The notes: generated by a model not told the origin, from the letters alone. 64,000 bases of DNA from Rhizobium sp. GN54 (GCF_021026345.1 NZ_JAJNCZ010000007.1:205477-269476), one strand, 5' to 3'. Positions 27,606 to 37,212 are shown, counted from the first letter of the stretch. Made by a program: numbers and translations.

Positions 27606-29191
27606 GAGCTGGCCTTCTCCCTCAGCAGGACCCGGTCGAACTTGCCGTTCGGGTTGGTTGGAATGACGTCCATTTCGATGACCTCCGAAGGCACCATGTA
27701 TTGCGGCAACCGTTTCCTGAAGGCCGCCAGCAGGGCGGCTGCGTCGAGCGTTTCGGCAACAGGGCTTACGACGAGGACGATGCGCTGCCCGAGTGCCGCG
27801 TCCTCCACCCCGAGCGCGACCGCATCACGGACCAGGCCCGTGGCGTAGGCGACCTCCTCGATTTCGGTCGGACTGACGCGGTAACCGGAGGTCTTGATCA
27901 TCTCGTCCTTCCGCCCGACGAAGAACAGGAAGCCTTCCTCGTCGGCGACGACCGTATCGCCGGAGAAGACCGCGATTTCGGGGGCCCGCCAGCTCGTGTC
28001 GACGTCCGGGAGCGGCCGGAAGCGTTCGGCGGTACGCACCGGGTCGTTCCAATAACCCATGGCCACCAGCGGGCCACGATGAACGAGTTCGCCGTGTTCT
28101 CCGGCCGCGCAGCGCGAGCCGTCCGGCCTGACGACGAGGATCTCGGCGTTCGGAATGGCCTTGCCGATTGAATCCGGCCGGCGGTCTATCTCGGACGGAT
28201 CGAGATAGGTCGAGCGAAAGGCCTCCGTCAGCCCGTACATCAGGTAGGGCAGCGCCTGCGGGAACAGCGCGCGCAGCCGGTCGAGCGTCGCCTTCGGCAT
28301 GCGCCCGCCGGTATTGGCGAAGTAGCGCAGCCGCGCAGCCACTTCGGGCGGCCAGTTGAGCTCGGCGATCTGGATCCAGAAGGGCGGCACGCCGGTGATC
28401 CCGGTCACGCCATGCTTTTCGCAGAGCCTTATGACGTCGCCGGCCAGGAGGAAATTCATCAGGACGACATGGGCGCCGGAATTGAAGGCCGTCGTCAGCT
28501 GGCTCAGCCCGGCATCGAAGCTCAGCGGGAGCGCGGACAGGATCGTGTCGTCGGGACTGTTTCCGAGGTAGTGGCTGACGCTTTCGGCGCCGACGATCAT
28601 GTTGCGGTGGGTGAGAACGACCCCCTTCGGCTTGCCGGTGCTGCCCGAGGTGTAGAGGATCGCCGCCATGTCGCAGTCGACCGTCTTCATCTCGGGTTCC
28701 GCCCCGGCCCCCGCCGAGAGCAGTTCGGCCCAGCCATGCGTCTCGCGGCCTCCAGCCTGCGTCCGGCGGTCGTCGGCATAGGCGTCGTCCACGAGGATGA
28801 CGTTGCGCAGCTTCTCGTTGTCGGCGATGAATTCCTGGAGCTGGGCGAGGCGGTCGGGTGAGGTGACGAGGACGCGCACATCGCAGTTACCGAGAATGTA
28901 GGCGACCTGCTGCGGCCTGAGCAGGGGGTTGACCGGCACGGTGACGCAGCCTGCAGCCGTCGTGCCGAAGATCGCCACGACCGTCTCGATGCGCTTTTCG
29001 AGGAAGACCGCGACGCGATCGTCACGACGCATCCCGATCGCACCGAGCGCTGCGGCGAACCTGCCGACCTGCTGCCAGAGTTCGGCATAGGTGCAGGTCG
29101 CATTCTTGTAGGTCACCGCGGGAGATGCCGCATGGACATGGGCTGCCTGCTGCAGGAGATGGGCCAGGTTGGTCTTGATTGCCGGTCGCAT
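27602..29191 (-). CDS. AMP-forming acyl-CoA/acyl-ACP ligase
   Basis: About 529 residues of the ANL superfamily. Motifs in order: YTSGSTGKPKG (A3, P-loop), PLSFDAGLSQL, FANTGGRMPKA, MYGLTEAFRSTYL (A5), FSGDTVVADEEG (A7), IKTSGYRVSPTEIEE (A8) and the C-terminal catalytic Lys in NPNGKFDR (A10), so all catalytic elements are present. It most resembles the ligase found next to group IV decarboxylases in exosortase-A regions. Here it is coupled to such a decarboxylase and an ACP, suggesting it loads an acid or amino acid onto that ACP. Start ATG 29191 is preferred over 29215. Confidence 0.9.
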   Translation of the reverse strand: MRPAIKTNLAHLLQQAAHVHAASPAVTYKNATCTYAELWQQVGRFAAALGAIGMRRDDRVAVFLEKRIETVVAIFGTTAAGCVTVPVNPLLRPQQVAYILGNCDVRVLVTSPDRLAQLQEFIADNEKLRNVILVDDAYADDRRTQAGGRETHGWAELLSAGAGAEPEMKTVDCDMAAILYTSGSTGKPKGVVLTHRNMIVGAESVSHYLGNSPDDTILSALPLSFDAGLSQLTTAFNSGAHVVLMNFLLAGDVIRLCEKHGVTGITGVPPFWIQIAELNWPPEVAARLRYFANTGGRMPKATLDRLRALFPQALPYLMYGLTEAFRSTYLDPSEIDRRPDSIGKAIPNAEILVVRPDGSRCAAGEHGELVHRGPLVAMGYWNDPVRTAERFRPLPDVDTSWRAPEIAVFSGDTVVADEEGFLFFVGRKDEMIKTSGYRVSPTEIEEVAYATGLVRDAVALGVEDAALGQRIVLVVSPVAETLDAAALLAAFRKRLPQYMVPSEVIEMDVIPTNPNGKFDRVLLREKASS

Positions 29192-29208
29192 GTATCGTCC
29201 CACTCCCA

Positions 29209-30096
29209 CTACCAAGGCACGCAGGTCAGTTCGCTATAGAGGTAGTCAACCTGGCTCGACGACACCCTGCTGCTGCGAAACATCTTGGGTCGTGGCGAGG
29301 CCAGCAGGATGGAGTATCGCGGCCGGGAGCAAACGACGCGCGTTTCGGCAAGCGTCACCAGGATGCCGTGATGGGTCAGCAGATGGCTGTAGACATGGCG
29401 GGCGACCCGCTGAAACAGATCCGGATTGCCGACATGAAGGATCGAGGCGAACAGGCGGAGCTTTTTCCGGCTGTCCCTGCGAAACATCACATAGCAGCAT
29501 TCGCCGTCCGCTATCACCGCGAGGTGATAGGCCGCAGGAGCGCCGGCATGGTCCCGGTAGATCTGCAGATCGCGGTCGTTCAGGCTCTTTTCGATCGTGG
29601 CCGGATCGGAGACGATGCGCAGGCGCTTTCCGAGCCGCAGCCATGGCCAGTTGGGGACGAACGCCGTCGCCGTATCGAGATGCTGGAAATTCAGCCGCGT
29701 GTTCAGCGGAACGACGTTGCCGCTCGGCGACAGGTCGGTGAAGGTGTAGCCGTCCTGGGCAAGCATGGCCCTGAGCAGCCTGAGACCGTGTGAGCGGTAC
29801 GGCTCCAGCACGCACCAGGCGGAAAGATTGCAGAAATTTTCCATCCGATCGTCGACGCGTCGCCGGGAATAGAACGCGACATAGGCGCCGAGCACGCGCA
29901 CGCCGTCCACCAGCATGAAACCATGATTGGGCGATGCCGATTGCCACGTCGGGCGGATGGCCGCAGCCCATGCCGACGGCGACAGCCGGCTGTTCAGTTC
30001 GGCATGAAGAAACGCGGCAACGCGTTCCACGTCACCGGGTGTGATCGGGCATATCTCGATGTTTTCGGCGACCGATCTGAACTCAGAGTGTGACAC
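29209..30096 (-). CDS. GNAT-like acyltransferase
   Basis: About 295 residues from GTG 30096 (an upstream start at 30117 is possible). Residues about 10-150 have GNAT-like layout (ICPITPGDVERVAAFLHAEL at the start; LSAWCVLEPYRSHGLRLLRAML resembles the acetyl-CoA loop). The C-terminal 140 residues look like a second, degenerate GNAT-type half. Position at the head of the ligase-decarboxylase-ACP operon suggests it moves the acyl or aminoacyl group from ACP or CoA to an acceptor, perhaps the glycan handled by the downstream glycosyltransferase and deacetylase. Family assignment is moderate. Confidence 0.68.
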   Translation of the reverse strand: MSHSEFRSVAENIEICPITPGDVERVAAFLHAELNSRLSPSAWAAAIRPTWQSASPNHGFMLVDGVRVLGAYVAFYSRRRVDDRMENFCNLSAWCVLEPYRSHGLRLLRAMLAQDGYTFTDLSPSGNVVPLNTRLNFQHLDTATAFVPNWPWLRLGKRLRIVSDPATIEKSLNDRDLQIYRDHAGAPAAYHLAVIADGECCYVMFRRDSRKKLRLFASILHVGNPDLFQRVARHVYSHLLTHHGILVTLAETRVVCSRPRYSILLASPRPKMFRSSRVSSSQVDYLYSELTCVPW

Positions 30097-30377
30097 TGTC
30101 CGCCAATTCCTTCGCAATCTTCCCCAACCGGTCGCCTGCGCTTAGTCCAGACATTTATAGCCACCTGCCGAACCGAAGGTAGTTCGACAAAAGGTCAGGT
30201 CCCTATCCCCATTGCCGACTGGAGCGTTACGGTTTGCTGGTCGTATGGTCGATCTCGCCGTCTTTGCGGATACGAACGGGAGGCTACGATATTCATGAGG
30301 CATCACGTCCCGATCCCGGTCGAAAGTCCGCATGCGCGGACTGCCTGGCAATGTCCTGTTCTGCCGGAGACCGGTCG

Positions 30378-31280
30378 ATGATCAGCGTCATCGTCCCGCA
30401 TCTCGACCAGGCGGAGGCGTTGCGTTCGTGCCTCGCCTCGTTGCGCGCCCAGACCGGTCTCCGCCAGGAGGCCGAAATCATCGTTGTCGACAACGGATCC
30501 AGGGTGCTCCCCGTCGAGATCTGCTCCGCCTTCCCCCGCGTCACCCTGCTGTCGCAGCCGGTGCCGGGGCCGGGGCCGGCGCGCAATCTCGGCGTCGCGA
30601 GCGCGAAGGGCGACATCCTCGCCTTCATCGACGCAGACTGCATCGCCGGAAGCGGCTGGCTTGCCGAGATCGAGCGCTGCCTTTCGGCCCATGCGGATTT
30701 CGCGATCCTGGGCGGCGACGTGCGGATCGCCTGTGCCGACCCGAACAGGCTGACGCTTCTGGAAGCCTATGAGAGCGTTTTCGCCTATCGGATGAAGGAA
30801 TATATCGCCAAGCAGGGCTTTACCGGCACCGGCAATCTGGCGGTGCGTGCGGAGGTTTTTGCAGCCGTCGGCCCGTTCGGCGGCATCGAGATCGCCGAGG
30901 ATCGCGACTGGGGGCAGCGCGCCCTGCGGCTCGGCTACCGGACCCACTATCTCCCCGACATGATCGTCTATCATCCGGCGCGCAAGACGTTTGCCGAGCT
31001 CGCCAAGAAGTGGGAGCGGCATACGGCGCACGATTTCGTGCGGATCCAGTCGCAGCGCGGATGGCGGCTGCGATGGATCCTGCGCAGCCTGGCCATCGCG
31101 GCCTCACCCGTCGCCGAGCTCCTCAGGATCGGCCGGACCGACCGGCTGAAGGGCTTGCGCTCGCGCGCCCTCGCCTTCATCGGCGTCGTGTTCGTCCGCT
31201 GCTACAGGTTCTGGATCATGCTGGCGCTGGCCTTCGGCGCCAACGCCCCGGCATGGAGCGCCCGCTGGAACCGGGCATAG
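30378..31280 (+). CDS. Glycosyltransferase family 2
   Basis: A 300-residue GT2 enzyme. It begins MISVIVPHLDQAEALRSCL, followed by IIVVDNGSR, GPGPARNLGVASAKG, AFIDADC (DxD-type metal site), TGTGNLAVRAEVF and EIAEDRDWGQRAL. A C-terminal hydrophobic stretch near 270-290 may anchor it to the membrane. It is divergent from the ligase operon (about 280-nt shared upstream region) and converges on the catabolic operon. Probably adds one sugar in the surface polysaccharide of this locus. Confidence 0.88.
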   Translation: MISVIVPHLDQAEALRSCLASLRAQTGLRQEAEIIVVDNGSRVLPVEICSAFPRVTLLSQPVPGPGPARNLGVASAKGDILAFIDADCIAGSGWLAEIERCLSAHADFAILGGDVRIACADPNRLTLLEAYESVFAYRMKEYIAKQGFTGTGNLAVRAEVFAAVGPFGGIEIAEDRDWGQRALRLGYRTHYLPDMIVYHPARKTFAELAKKWERHTAHDFVRIQSQRGWRLRWILRSLAIAASPVAELLRIGRTDRLKGLRSRALAFIGVVFVRCYRFWIMLALAFGANAPAWSARWNRA

Positions 31281-31331
31281 AGCACAAGCCGGTCATGCTC
31301 CTGCACGACGGCGGAGCCGATATTCCATGGC

Positions 31332-31358
31332 CGCCTCACGCTCCGGAAGCGTGAGGCG
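31332..31358. terminator. Terminator between convergent genes
   Basis: Perfect 11-nt arms (31332-31342 and 31348-31358) with a 5-nt loop, followed on the plus strand by AACTCTTTCC. It lies between the convergent glycosyltransferase and dihydroxyacetone-kinase-family genes. Confidence 0.7.
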
Positions 31359-31401
31359 AACTCTTTCCCCAACCCTGGCGCGGAAGCCTTGCCCGGTCGC
31401 G

Positions 31402-33105
31402 TCAGCCGAGCGTCGCCGCCACGCGGCCGGCGATCATCGACAGGGAGACGGCGCCGGCATCGGGATGACCGATGCTCCTTTCGGCGAGGGGGCGGGCACG
31501 CCCGAGCTTCGGCGTCAGCTGTGCGGTCGCATCGGCCGCAGCCTTCGAGGCGGCAGCCGCATCGGCCCAGGCGGCCGGCAGCGCCTTGCCGGCGGCAAAG
31601 CTCTTCTCCAACGTTTCGACGAAGGGCACGAGCGCATCGACCAGCGTCTTGTCGCCGACCTTGGCGCCGCCGAGACTGGAGACACTGTCCAGCGCCAGGC
31701 GTGCGCCCTTGACGACGGCGGCGCCTTCGGCCTCCGTCTCGTCGTTGAGCGCACTGCTCCACGACCGCAGCAGCAGGCCCCAGATCGCGCCGGAGGTGCC
31801 ACCGGCACGGTCGGCCCAGGCGTCACCCGCGGCAGCGAGCACGCTCGCCGTTCCGGCGCCGACAGTGCTGGCCGCCTTCGCCGCGTCGAGTGCGGCGGCC
31901 GCGCCGCGGGCCATGCCCTGGCCATGGTCGCCGTCGCCGGCGCGCGCGTCGATGAGGCCGAGTTCCTCCTCGGCATCGTGCAGCAGGGCCGAAATCTCGC
32001 CGAAGATGCGGGCGATGCAGGCACCGCCGCGCTTGCCCTCTTCGGTCGCGGCCGGATACTGCGCCGGGCCGTCCTCGTCAGCGAGGACATCGGTGGCGGG
32101 CACGGTTGCGATCGCCTCGCCACGGCGCAGGACCGGCGTGTCGCACGTCGCCGTCCAGTAGGTCTCGAGTTCATTGTCGAGCCACAGCAGCGTCAGCGAG
32201 CAGCCCTGCATGTCGAGGCTGGTCACGTATTCGCCGGCCTCCGGCGCCACGACCTCGAGCCCCGCCTCCTTCAGCCGCGCTGCGACCGCCGTCCAGAGCA
32301 CGAACAACTCTTCATACTTCGTCGAACCGAGACCGTTCAGGACAGCGCCGACCCTGACCGTGCCCGCGGGGCGCTCGGCCAGCAGCTTGTCGGTCAGGAG
32401 CTTGGCAAGATCGCTCGCCGGGACGATCGCCTCCTCGCGAATGCCCGGTTCGCCATGGATGCCGAGGCCCAGTGCCATCTGGCCTTCCGGCACGGTGAAC
32501 AAGGGATGGCCGGCACCCGGCAGAGTGCAGCCGTCGAAGGCGACGCCGAAAGAGACGGTGCGATCGTTGGCATGGCGCGTGATGCGTTCGACCTCGTCCA
32601 GCGAGAGCCCCGCTTCCGCGGCCGCACCGGCGATCTTGAAGACCACGAGGTCGCCGGCGATGCCGCGCCGCTTGGCCGGCGTCTCCGCCGATGCGCTGGC
32701 AACGTCGTCCGTCACCGGAACGATGCGGACATCGATGCCTTCGGCGCGCAGGCGCTCGGCGGCGACGCCGAAGTTCAGCACGTCGCCGGCATAGTTTCCG
32801 AAACCGAGCAGGATACCGCCGCCACGATGGGCCTTGCGGCAGACACGCGCGACCGCCGCAGTCGACGGCGAGGCGAAGACGTCCCCGGCGACCGCCGCAT
32901 CGGCGAGACCCGGGCCGACATAGCCGGCAAAGGCCGGATAGTGACCGGAGCCGCCGCCGACGACGACGGCGACCTTGCCCTCCGGCACGGCCGTCGCGCG
33001 GACCACCCCGCCCTTCACCGGGCGAACGAAGCGGCTGTAGAGGGCCGCGAAACCGGCCAGCGCCGTCGTTGCAAACTCTTCCGGGGCGTCGAAAATCGTC
33101 GTCAT
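31402..33105 (-). CDS. Dihydroxyacetone/erythrulose kinase family protein (DAK1-DAK2)
   Basis: A 567-residue ATP-dependent ketose kinase with both domains in one chain. DAK1 (about 1-330) shows GGGSGHYPAFAGYVG and the substrate-binding His in GAGHPLFTVP followed by GLGIHGEPG. DAK2 (about 365-565) shows DARAGDGDHGQGMARG, AGGTSGAIWG and VGDKTLVDAL. Members of this branch include dihydroxyacetone kinases and the erythrulose kinases DerK and LerK. Beside a TIM-barrel protein, TctABC transporter and PdxA2, a four-carbon ketose such as erythrulose is a plausible substrate. The last gene of the minus-strand catabolic operon. Confidence 0.88.
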   Translation of the reverse strand: MTTIFDAPEEFATTALAGFAALYSRFVRPVKGGVVRATAVPEGKVAVVVGGGSGHYPAFAGYVGPGLADAAVAGDVFASPSTAAVARVCRKAHRGGGILLGFGNYAGDVLNFGVAAERLRAEGIDVRIVPVTDDVASASAETPAKRRGIAGDLVVFKIAGAAAEAGLSLDEVERITRHANDRTVSFGVAFDGCTLPGAGHPLFTVPEGQMALGLGIHGEPGIREEAIVPASDLAKLLTDKLLAERPAGTVRVGAVLNGLGSTKYEELFVLWTAVAARLKEAGLEVVAPEAGEYVTSLDMQGCSLTLLWLDNELETYWTATCDTPVLRRGEAIATVPATDVLADEDGPAQYPAATEEGKRGGACIARIFGEISALLHDAEEELGLIDARAGDGDHGQGMARGAAAALDAAKAASTVGAGTASVLAAAGDAWADRAGGTSGAIWGLLLRSWSSALNDETEAEGAAVVKGARLALDSVSSLGGAKVGDKTLVDALVPFVETLEKSFAAGKALPAAWADAAAASKAAADATAQLTPKLGRARPLAERSIGHPDAGAVSLSMIAGRVAATLG

Positions 33106-33119
33106 GGGCGAAATCCTCG

Positions 33120-34055
33120 TCAGCGCGGCAGGATGCGCCGCAGATAATCACGATTGGTGGCTGCGACCGACAGACCGTCGCCGCCGTAATGTTCGCACAG
33201 GAAGGGGCTGGCATAGCCATGCGCCAGCGCCATGCGGATGGCGGCGCGATAGTTGATGATGCCCGATTCCAGCGGCGCGGGGTGGGTCATGATTGCACCG
33301 GACGCCGGATCTTCCATGCGGGTATAGTTCTTGACGTGCCAGAACTTCGCATAGGGCGCAACCTTCGCCATCATCTGCTGCCAATGCTCGACCGGTCGGT
33401 GCAGGCGAATGAGATTGCCGAGATCGGCGTTGATGCCGACATTGTCGAGCCCGACTTCCTCGACGAACCGGACCGAGCTGTCGGCTGTGCCGAGATAGGT
33501 GTCCTCGTACATCTCGAGCGAAACCTCGATGCCAAGCTCCTCGGCATGACGGCCGAGTTCGCGGATGCGGGAGACGGCCTTCTGCCAGATCGCCGGATCG
33601 TCCGGGTTCCTCGCGCCGTCGACGGTCCAGAACCACAACACCTGCTTTTGCGCCTCGGTCAGCGGCTCGAACAGGCCGAAGGAGACGGCGCTGGCGCCGA
33701 TCGCGCTCGCGGTATCGATGACGCGATGACCGTAGGCCAGATACTCATCGCCGTGCACCGCGTCGATCACGCTGCGCCTGGACGTGGAGATCGCGGGGAC
33801 CGAAAGCCCGAGCGATCGCGTCAGGGCCATGAAGCTCTCCAGCCGCGACGGCGACAGGTCGGCGAGCCGCAGCCAGCTGTCGGTCGGGTCGAGCTCGGTG
33901 AAGCCGGCCTCGACGATGTCGGCCAGCGTTGCGGCCCACTCCTCGACGGACTGGTCCTGAACCGAGCGGCCGTCCGGCAACAGGTTCGGATACTGGATCA
34001 TGGCGGCCGCGATCGGCCAGGTCTCGTTGTTCCACTTTCGCGGCGTCGCGTTCAT
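33120..34055 (-). CDS. Xylose-isomerase-like TIM-barrel protein
   Basis: A 311-residue AP-endonuclease-family-2/xylose-isomerase-like TIM barrel. Candidate metal ligands are Glu in VSLEMYEDTYLG, Asp in GINADLGNLIRL, His in FWHVKNY and Glu in LCEHYGGDG, the usual E-D-H-E set. Families include sugar-phosphate isomerases and 3-oxo-isoapionate decarboxylase, the latter in operons with LerK-type kinases. ATG 34055 is preceded by GAGGGAGG. It lies between tctA and the DAK-family kinase, so it probably feeds the kinase. Confidence 0.82.
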   Translation of the reverse strand: MNATPRKWNNETWPIAAAMIQYPNLLPDGRSVQDQSVEEWAATLADIVEAGFTELDPTDSWLRLADLSPSRLESFMALTRSLGLSVPAISTSRRSVIDAVHGDEYLAYGHRVIDTASAIGASAVSFGLFEPLTEAQKQVLWFWTVDGARNPDDPAIWQKAVSRIRELGRHAEELGIEVSLEMYEDTYLGTADSSVRFVEEVGLDNVGINADLGNLIRLHRPVEHWQQMMAKVAPYAKFWHVKNYTRMEDPASGAIMTHPAPLESGIINYRAAIRMALAHGYASPFLCEHYGGDGLSVAATNRDYLRRILPR

Positions 34056-34095
34056 CGCAACCTCCCTCGTTTCCACAGGATCGGCAGGCGGGCCG

Positions 34096-35634
34096 TCAGA
34101 CGGCCGGTTTGCCGTCGTGATCGATCCCGGCCGGGTCATTCGGGCGACGGCGCGCCAGGCCGAGCAGCCAGAAGGCGAGCGGCGACAGCAGCAGCGACAG
34201 TCCGATCAGCATCAGGACGCTCACCAGGCCATTCGACCAGAAGATCGACAGGTTGCCGCCGGACATCAGCATGGACTGGCGGAAGGCATCCTCGGCCTTG
34301 TCGCCCAGCACCATCGCAAGGACGAGCGGCGCCAGCGGATAGTCGAGCTTCTTGAAGACGTAGCCCAGCATGCCGAAGGCAAGCACCAGCCACATGTCGG
34401 AAATCGAATTGCCCACCTGGTATGCACCCGAAAGGATGACGGCGACGATGACCGGGCCGATGATCGAGAACGGAATCCGGAGGATCGAGGCATAGAGCGG
34501 CACGGTGGCAATGACGAGGACCACGGCGACGATGTTGCCGAGATACATGGAGGCGATCAGGCCCCAGACGAAATCCGGCCGGTCGGTGAAGAGGGTCGGG
34601 CCGGGGGTGAGGCCCCAGATCATCAGCCCGCCCATCATCACGGCGGCCGTGGCCGAGCCCGGAACGCCCAGCGCCAGCATCGGCAGCAGCGCGGAGGTGC
34701 CGGCGGAGTGATCGGCCGTCTCCGGCGCCACGATGCCGCGCGGATCACCCTTGCCGAACTGCGACTTGTCGCGTGCCGAACGGCGGGCGACGCCGTAGCT
34801 CATGAAGGAGGCCGCCGTGGGACCGGCCGGGGTGATGCCCATCCAGATGCCGATCAGCGTAGAGCGCGCGATGGTGAACCAGTGGCGCGGCATCTCGATC
34901 AGCGTGCGGCCGATTTCGACGAGGCGGACGCGCGCCTTGATGCCCTCGAAGCGCAGCCCCTCCTCGGTGGTCAGGAGCAGCTCGCCGATCCCGAACAGGC
35001 CCATGACGGCGATCAGGAACGAGACGCCCTTGATCAGTTCGGGGATGTCGAAGGTCAGGCGCAGGTTGCCGGAGATCGTGTCCATGCCGACCGAGGCGAG
35101 CGCAAAGCCCATCATCATCGACACCAGGGTCTTGAAGGGCGACTGGGCGCCCATCGAGATGAAGCTGGCGAAGGCAAGGAAATAGACGGCGAAGTATTCC
35201 GGCGAGGAGAAACGCAGCGCGAAATTCGCCACCCAGCCGGACATGAGCGTGATCATGACGACGCCGGCAAGCGCGCCGAGGCCCGCGGAGACGAAGGCAA
35301 GCGTCAGCGCGCGGCTCGCCTCGCCCTTCTTGGCCATGGGATAACCGTCGAAGGTCGTCGCCACCGAGGAGGGTTCGCCGGGAATGTTGAAGATGATCGA
35401 CGTGGTCGAGCCGCCGAAGAGCGCGCCCCAGTACATGCAGGACAGCAGGATGATCGCCGAGATCGGATCCATCGAGAAGGTCAGCGGGAGAAGCAGCGAC
35501 ACGCCGTTGGGCGCGCCGAGGCCGGGCAGCACGCCCACCAGGATGCCGAGCGTGACGCCCAGCATCATCAGGAGAATGTGGTTCCAGCTCAGGACGTGGG
35601 CGAACCCGTCCATCAGCAATCCGATGTTTTCCAT
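34096..35634 (-). CDS. tctA: Tripartite tricarboxylate transporter large permease
   Basis: A 512-residue membrane protein of the TctA family, with about 11-12 hydrophobic segments. It has typical conserved stretches such as LGVLPGLGAPNGVSLLLP near residue 35, FGGSTTSIIFNIPGEPSSVATTFDGYPMAKKG near 75, and PALGVPGSATAAVM-like sequence near 325. With TctB and the periplasmic binding protein it takes up carboxylic acids using the ion gradient. GGAGG lies just before the start. Co-linear with tctB and tctC. Confidence 0.94.
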   Translation of the reverse strand: MENIGLLMDGFAHVLSWNHILLMMLGVTLGILVGVLPGLGAPNGVSLLLPLTFSMDPISAIILLSCMYWGALFGGSTTSIIFNIPGEPSSVATTFDGYPMAKKGEASRALTLAFVSAGLGALAGVVMITLMSGWVANFALRFSSPEYFAVYFLAFASFISMGAQSPFKTLVSMMMGFALASVGMDTISGNLRLTFDIPELIKGVSFLIAVMGLFGIGELLLTTEEGLRFEGIKARVRLVEIGRTLIEMPRHWFTIARSTLIGIWMGITPAGPTAASFMSYGVARRSARDKSQFGKGDPRGIVAPETADHSAGTSALLPMLALGVPGSATAAVMMGGLMIWGLTPGPTLFTDRPDFVWGLIASMYLGNIVAVVLVIATVPLYASILRIPFSIIGPVIVAVILSGAYQVGNSISDMWLVLAFGMLGYVFKKLDYPLAPLVLAMVLGDKAEDAFRQSMLMSGGNLSIFWSNGLVSVLMLIGLSLLLSPLAFWLLGLARRRPNDPAGIDHDGKPAV

Positions 35635-35665
35635 GTCTTTCCTCCAAAGACAGCCGGCGCGGGGA

Positions 35666-36166
35666 TCAGTAGATCCCGAACCACGCCTCGACCGGCCCCT
35701 TCAGCAGAGGAACCTTGAAGCCGATTTCGAAAATGACGAAGAAGAAGAGCGAGACGGCGATGCCCACCGGCAGGCCGATCCACCATTTGTAGCGGCCCTG
35801 GAAGATCATCGTGCCGGCGATGTAGAGCGCCGTGCCGACGTAGAGGCCGAGGAAGGTCGAGACGGCCGCGAAGGCGACCAGCGGCAGGAAGAAGCCGAGA
35901 ACCGCCCTGAAGCGCGCGGCGTCGACGAAGATTTCGCCGCTGCCGCGATGCTTGATGAACGCGGACACCAGGTTGGCCAGGCTTCCGAAGGCGATCAGCA
36001 GGCCGATATAGAAGGGGAAATAGCCCGCATCCGGACCCATCTCGGTCCAGCCGGCGCCGGCCTCGATGGAGCCGTAGCACACGGCAACGCCGAAGGCGCC
36101 GGTCAGGAGGGCGACGCCTGCCTCCATGACGAAGCGCGGCAGTCCCTTTTCACCATGTTCTTGCAT
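35666..36166 (-). CDS. tctB: Tripartite tricarboxylate transporter small permease
   Basis: A 166-residue membrane protein of the TctB family with four predicted membrane segments (about 17-35, 50-68, 88-120, 130-155). It is the small subunit partner of TctA. ATG 36166 has AAAGG upstream. The same frame stays open further upstream through non-protein-like sequence, which is ignored. It sits between tctC and tctA, the normal order. Confidence 0.9.
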   Translation of the reverse strand: MQEHGEKGLPRFVMEAGVALLTGAFGVAVCYGSIEAGAGWTEMGPDAGYFPFYIGLLIAFGSLANLVSAFIKHRGSGEIFVDAARFRAVLGFFLPLVAFAAVSTFLGLYVGTALYIAGTMIFQGRYKWWIGLPVGIAVSLFFFVIFEIGFKVPLLKGPVEAWFGIY

Positions 36167-36225
36167 ATTGAGCCTTTCGAACGGGTTGCGGACGCCCGAA
36201 GGCGTCCGCACTGACCTTGGGAGGA

Positions 36226-37212
36226 TCAGTTGGCCAGCCAGCCTTCGCGCTTGAGCACTTCGCTGACGGAGGTCTCGTCGCTCTTGATGAAGGTCGTCAG
36301 CTGCTCTCCGCTCATATAGGCCGGAGACTGCGAGGTGTCTGCGAGATACTTGGCCCATTCCGGCGTTTCGGACACCTTCTTCAGGACGTCGGAATAGAAC
36401 TGGACGACATCCGGCTCGACGCCGGCCGGCAGCCAGACGGTACGCGGCATGGAGTAGTTCTCGATGGCGATGCCGCTTTCCTTGCAGGTCGGGATATCGG
36501 ACCAGCCCTTGTCGCCGGCGACCTTGGTATCGCTCTTCAGCTTCTCGGCCTTGAAGACGCAGAGCGGCTTGACCATGCCCGCCTGCCACTGGCCAAGGTT
36601 CTCGCTCGGATTGTTGACGTTGGCGGCGATATGGTCGCCGGCCAGCTGGACGGCCGCCTCGCCGCCGCTCTTGAACGGGATGTAGCCGAGCTTGGCGCCG
36701 GATGCATCGTTGATCATCGAGGTCAGGATCTGGTCGACATCCTTCGACTGGCTGCCGCCGACCTTCATATCCGCATCCTTCGCCTTGGCGACGAAATCGG
36801 CAGCGGAGTTGAATTCGGAATTGCCGTTGACCCAGAGAACGAACTCGTCGGCTGCGAGCGCCGAAACCGGGATGAGGTCTTCCGACTTGTAGGGAACCTT
36901 GGCGCGGATGGGCAGGAGGTAGGCATTGTTGGTGCCGAAGGCGAGCTTGTAGGCATCGCCCTTGTAGCCTGCGGTATAGACGAAGCCTTCCGCGCCGCCG
37001 GCGCTGCCCTTATTGGTGACGACGACCGGAGCCTTCATCAGCTCATACTTGGCGATGATAGCCTGGATCGTGCGGGCGAAGATATCGGTGCCGCCACCGG
37101 GGCCGGCGGTCACGACGAACTCGACCGGGCGGTTGGGCTCGAAGGCATGTGCCGGGGCGACAACGCCGAGTGCAGCAGCAACGACGCATGCGAGAGACAG
37201 GCTTCTTTTCAT
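36226..37212 (-). CDS. tctC: Tripartite tricarboxylate transporter substrate-binding protein
   Basis: A 328-residue periplasmic binding protein. Signal peptide MKRSLSLACVVAAALG... with cleavage after PAHA. The mature part begins FEPNRPVEFVVTAGPGGGTDIFAR, the Bug/TctC family start, and contains VVVTNKGSAGGAEG and the carboxylate-binding regions expected. It captures an organic acid for TctAB. The ligand cannot be read from sequence; operon partners suggest a four- or five-carbon sugar acid. ATG 37212 has GGAGGAG upstream; it is much better than the in-frame codon at 37242. Confidence 0.93.
   Translation of the reverse strand: MKRSLSLACVVAAALGVVAPAHAFEPNRPVEFVVTAGPGGGTDIFARTIQAIIAKYELMKAPVVVTNKGSAGGAEGFVYTAGYKGDAYKLAFGTNNAYLLPIRAKVPYKSEDLIPVSALAADEFVLWVNGNSEFNSAADFVAKAKDADMKVGGSQSKDVDQILTSMINDASGAKLGYIPFKSGGEAAVQLAGDHIAANVNNPSENLGQWQAGMVKPLCVFKAEKLKSDTKVAGDKGWSDIPTCKESGIAIENYSMPRTVWLPAGVEPDVVQFYSDVLKKVSETPEWAKYLADTSQSPAYMSGEQLTTFIKSDETSVSEVLKREGWLAN

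Noticed and set aside
24375..30096. Full exosortase A / PEP-CTERM locus
   Set aside because: No exosortase, PEP-CTERM substrate or PrsK/PrsR genes are present; only the ligase-decarboxylase-ACP part resembles it.
36167..36589. N-terminal extension of TctB
   Set aside because: Overlaps tctC in another frame and is low-complexity; ATG 36166 has an RBS and family length.
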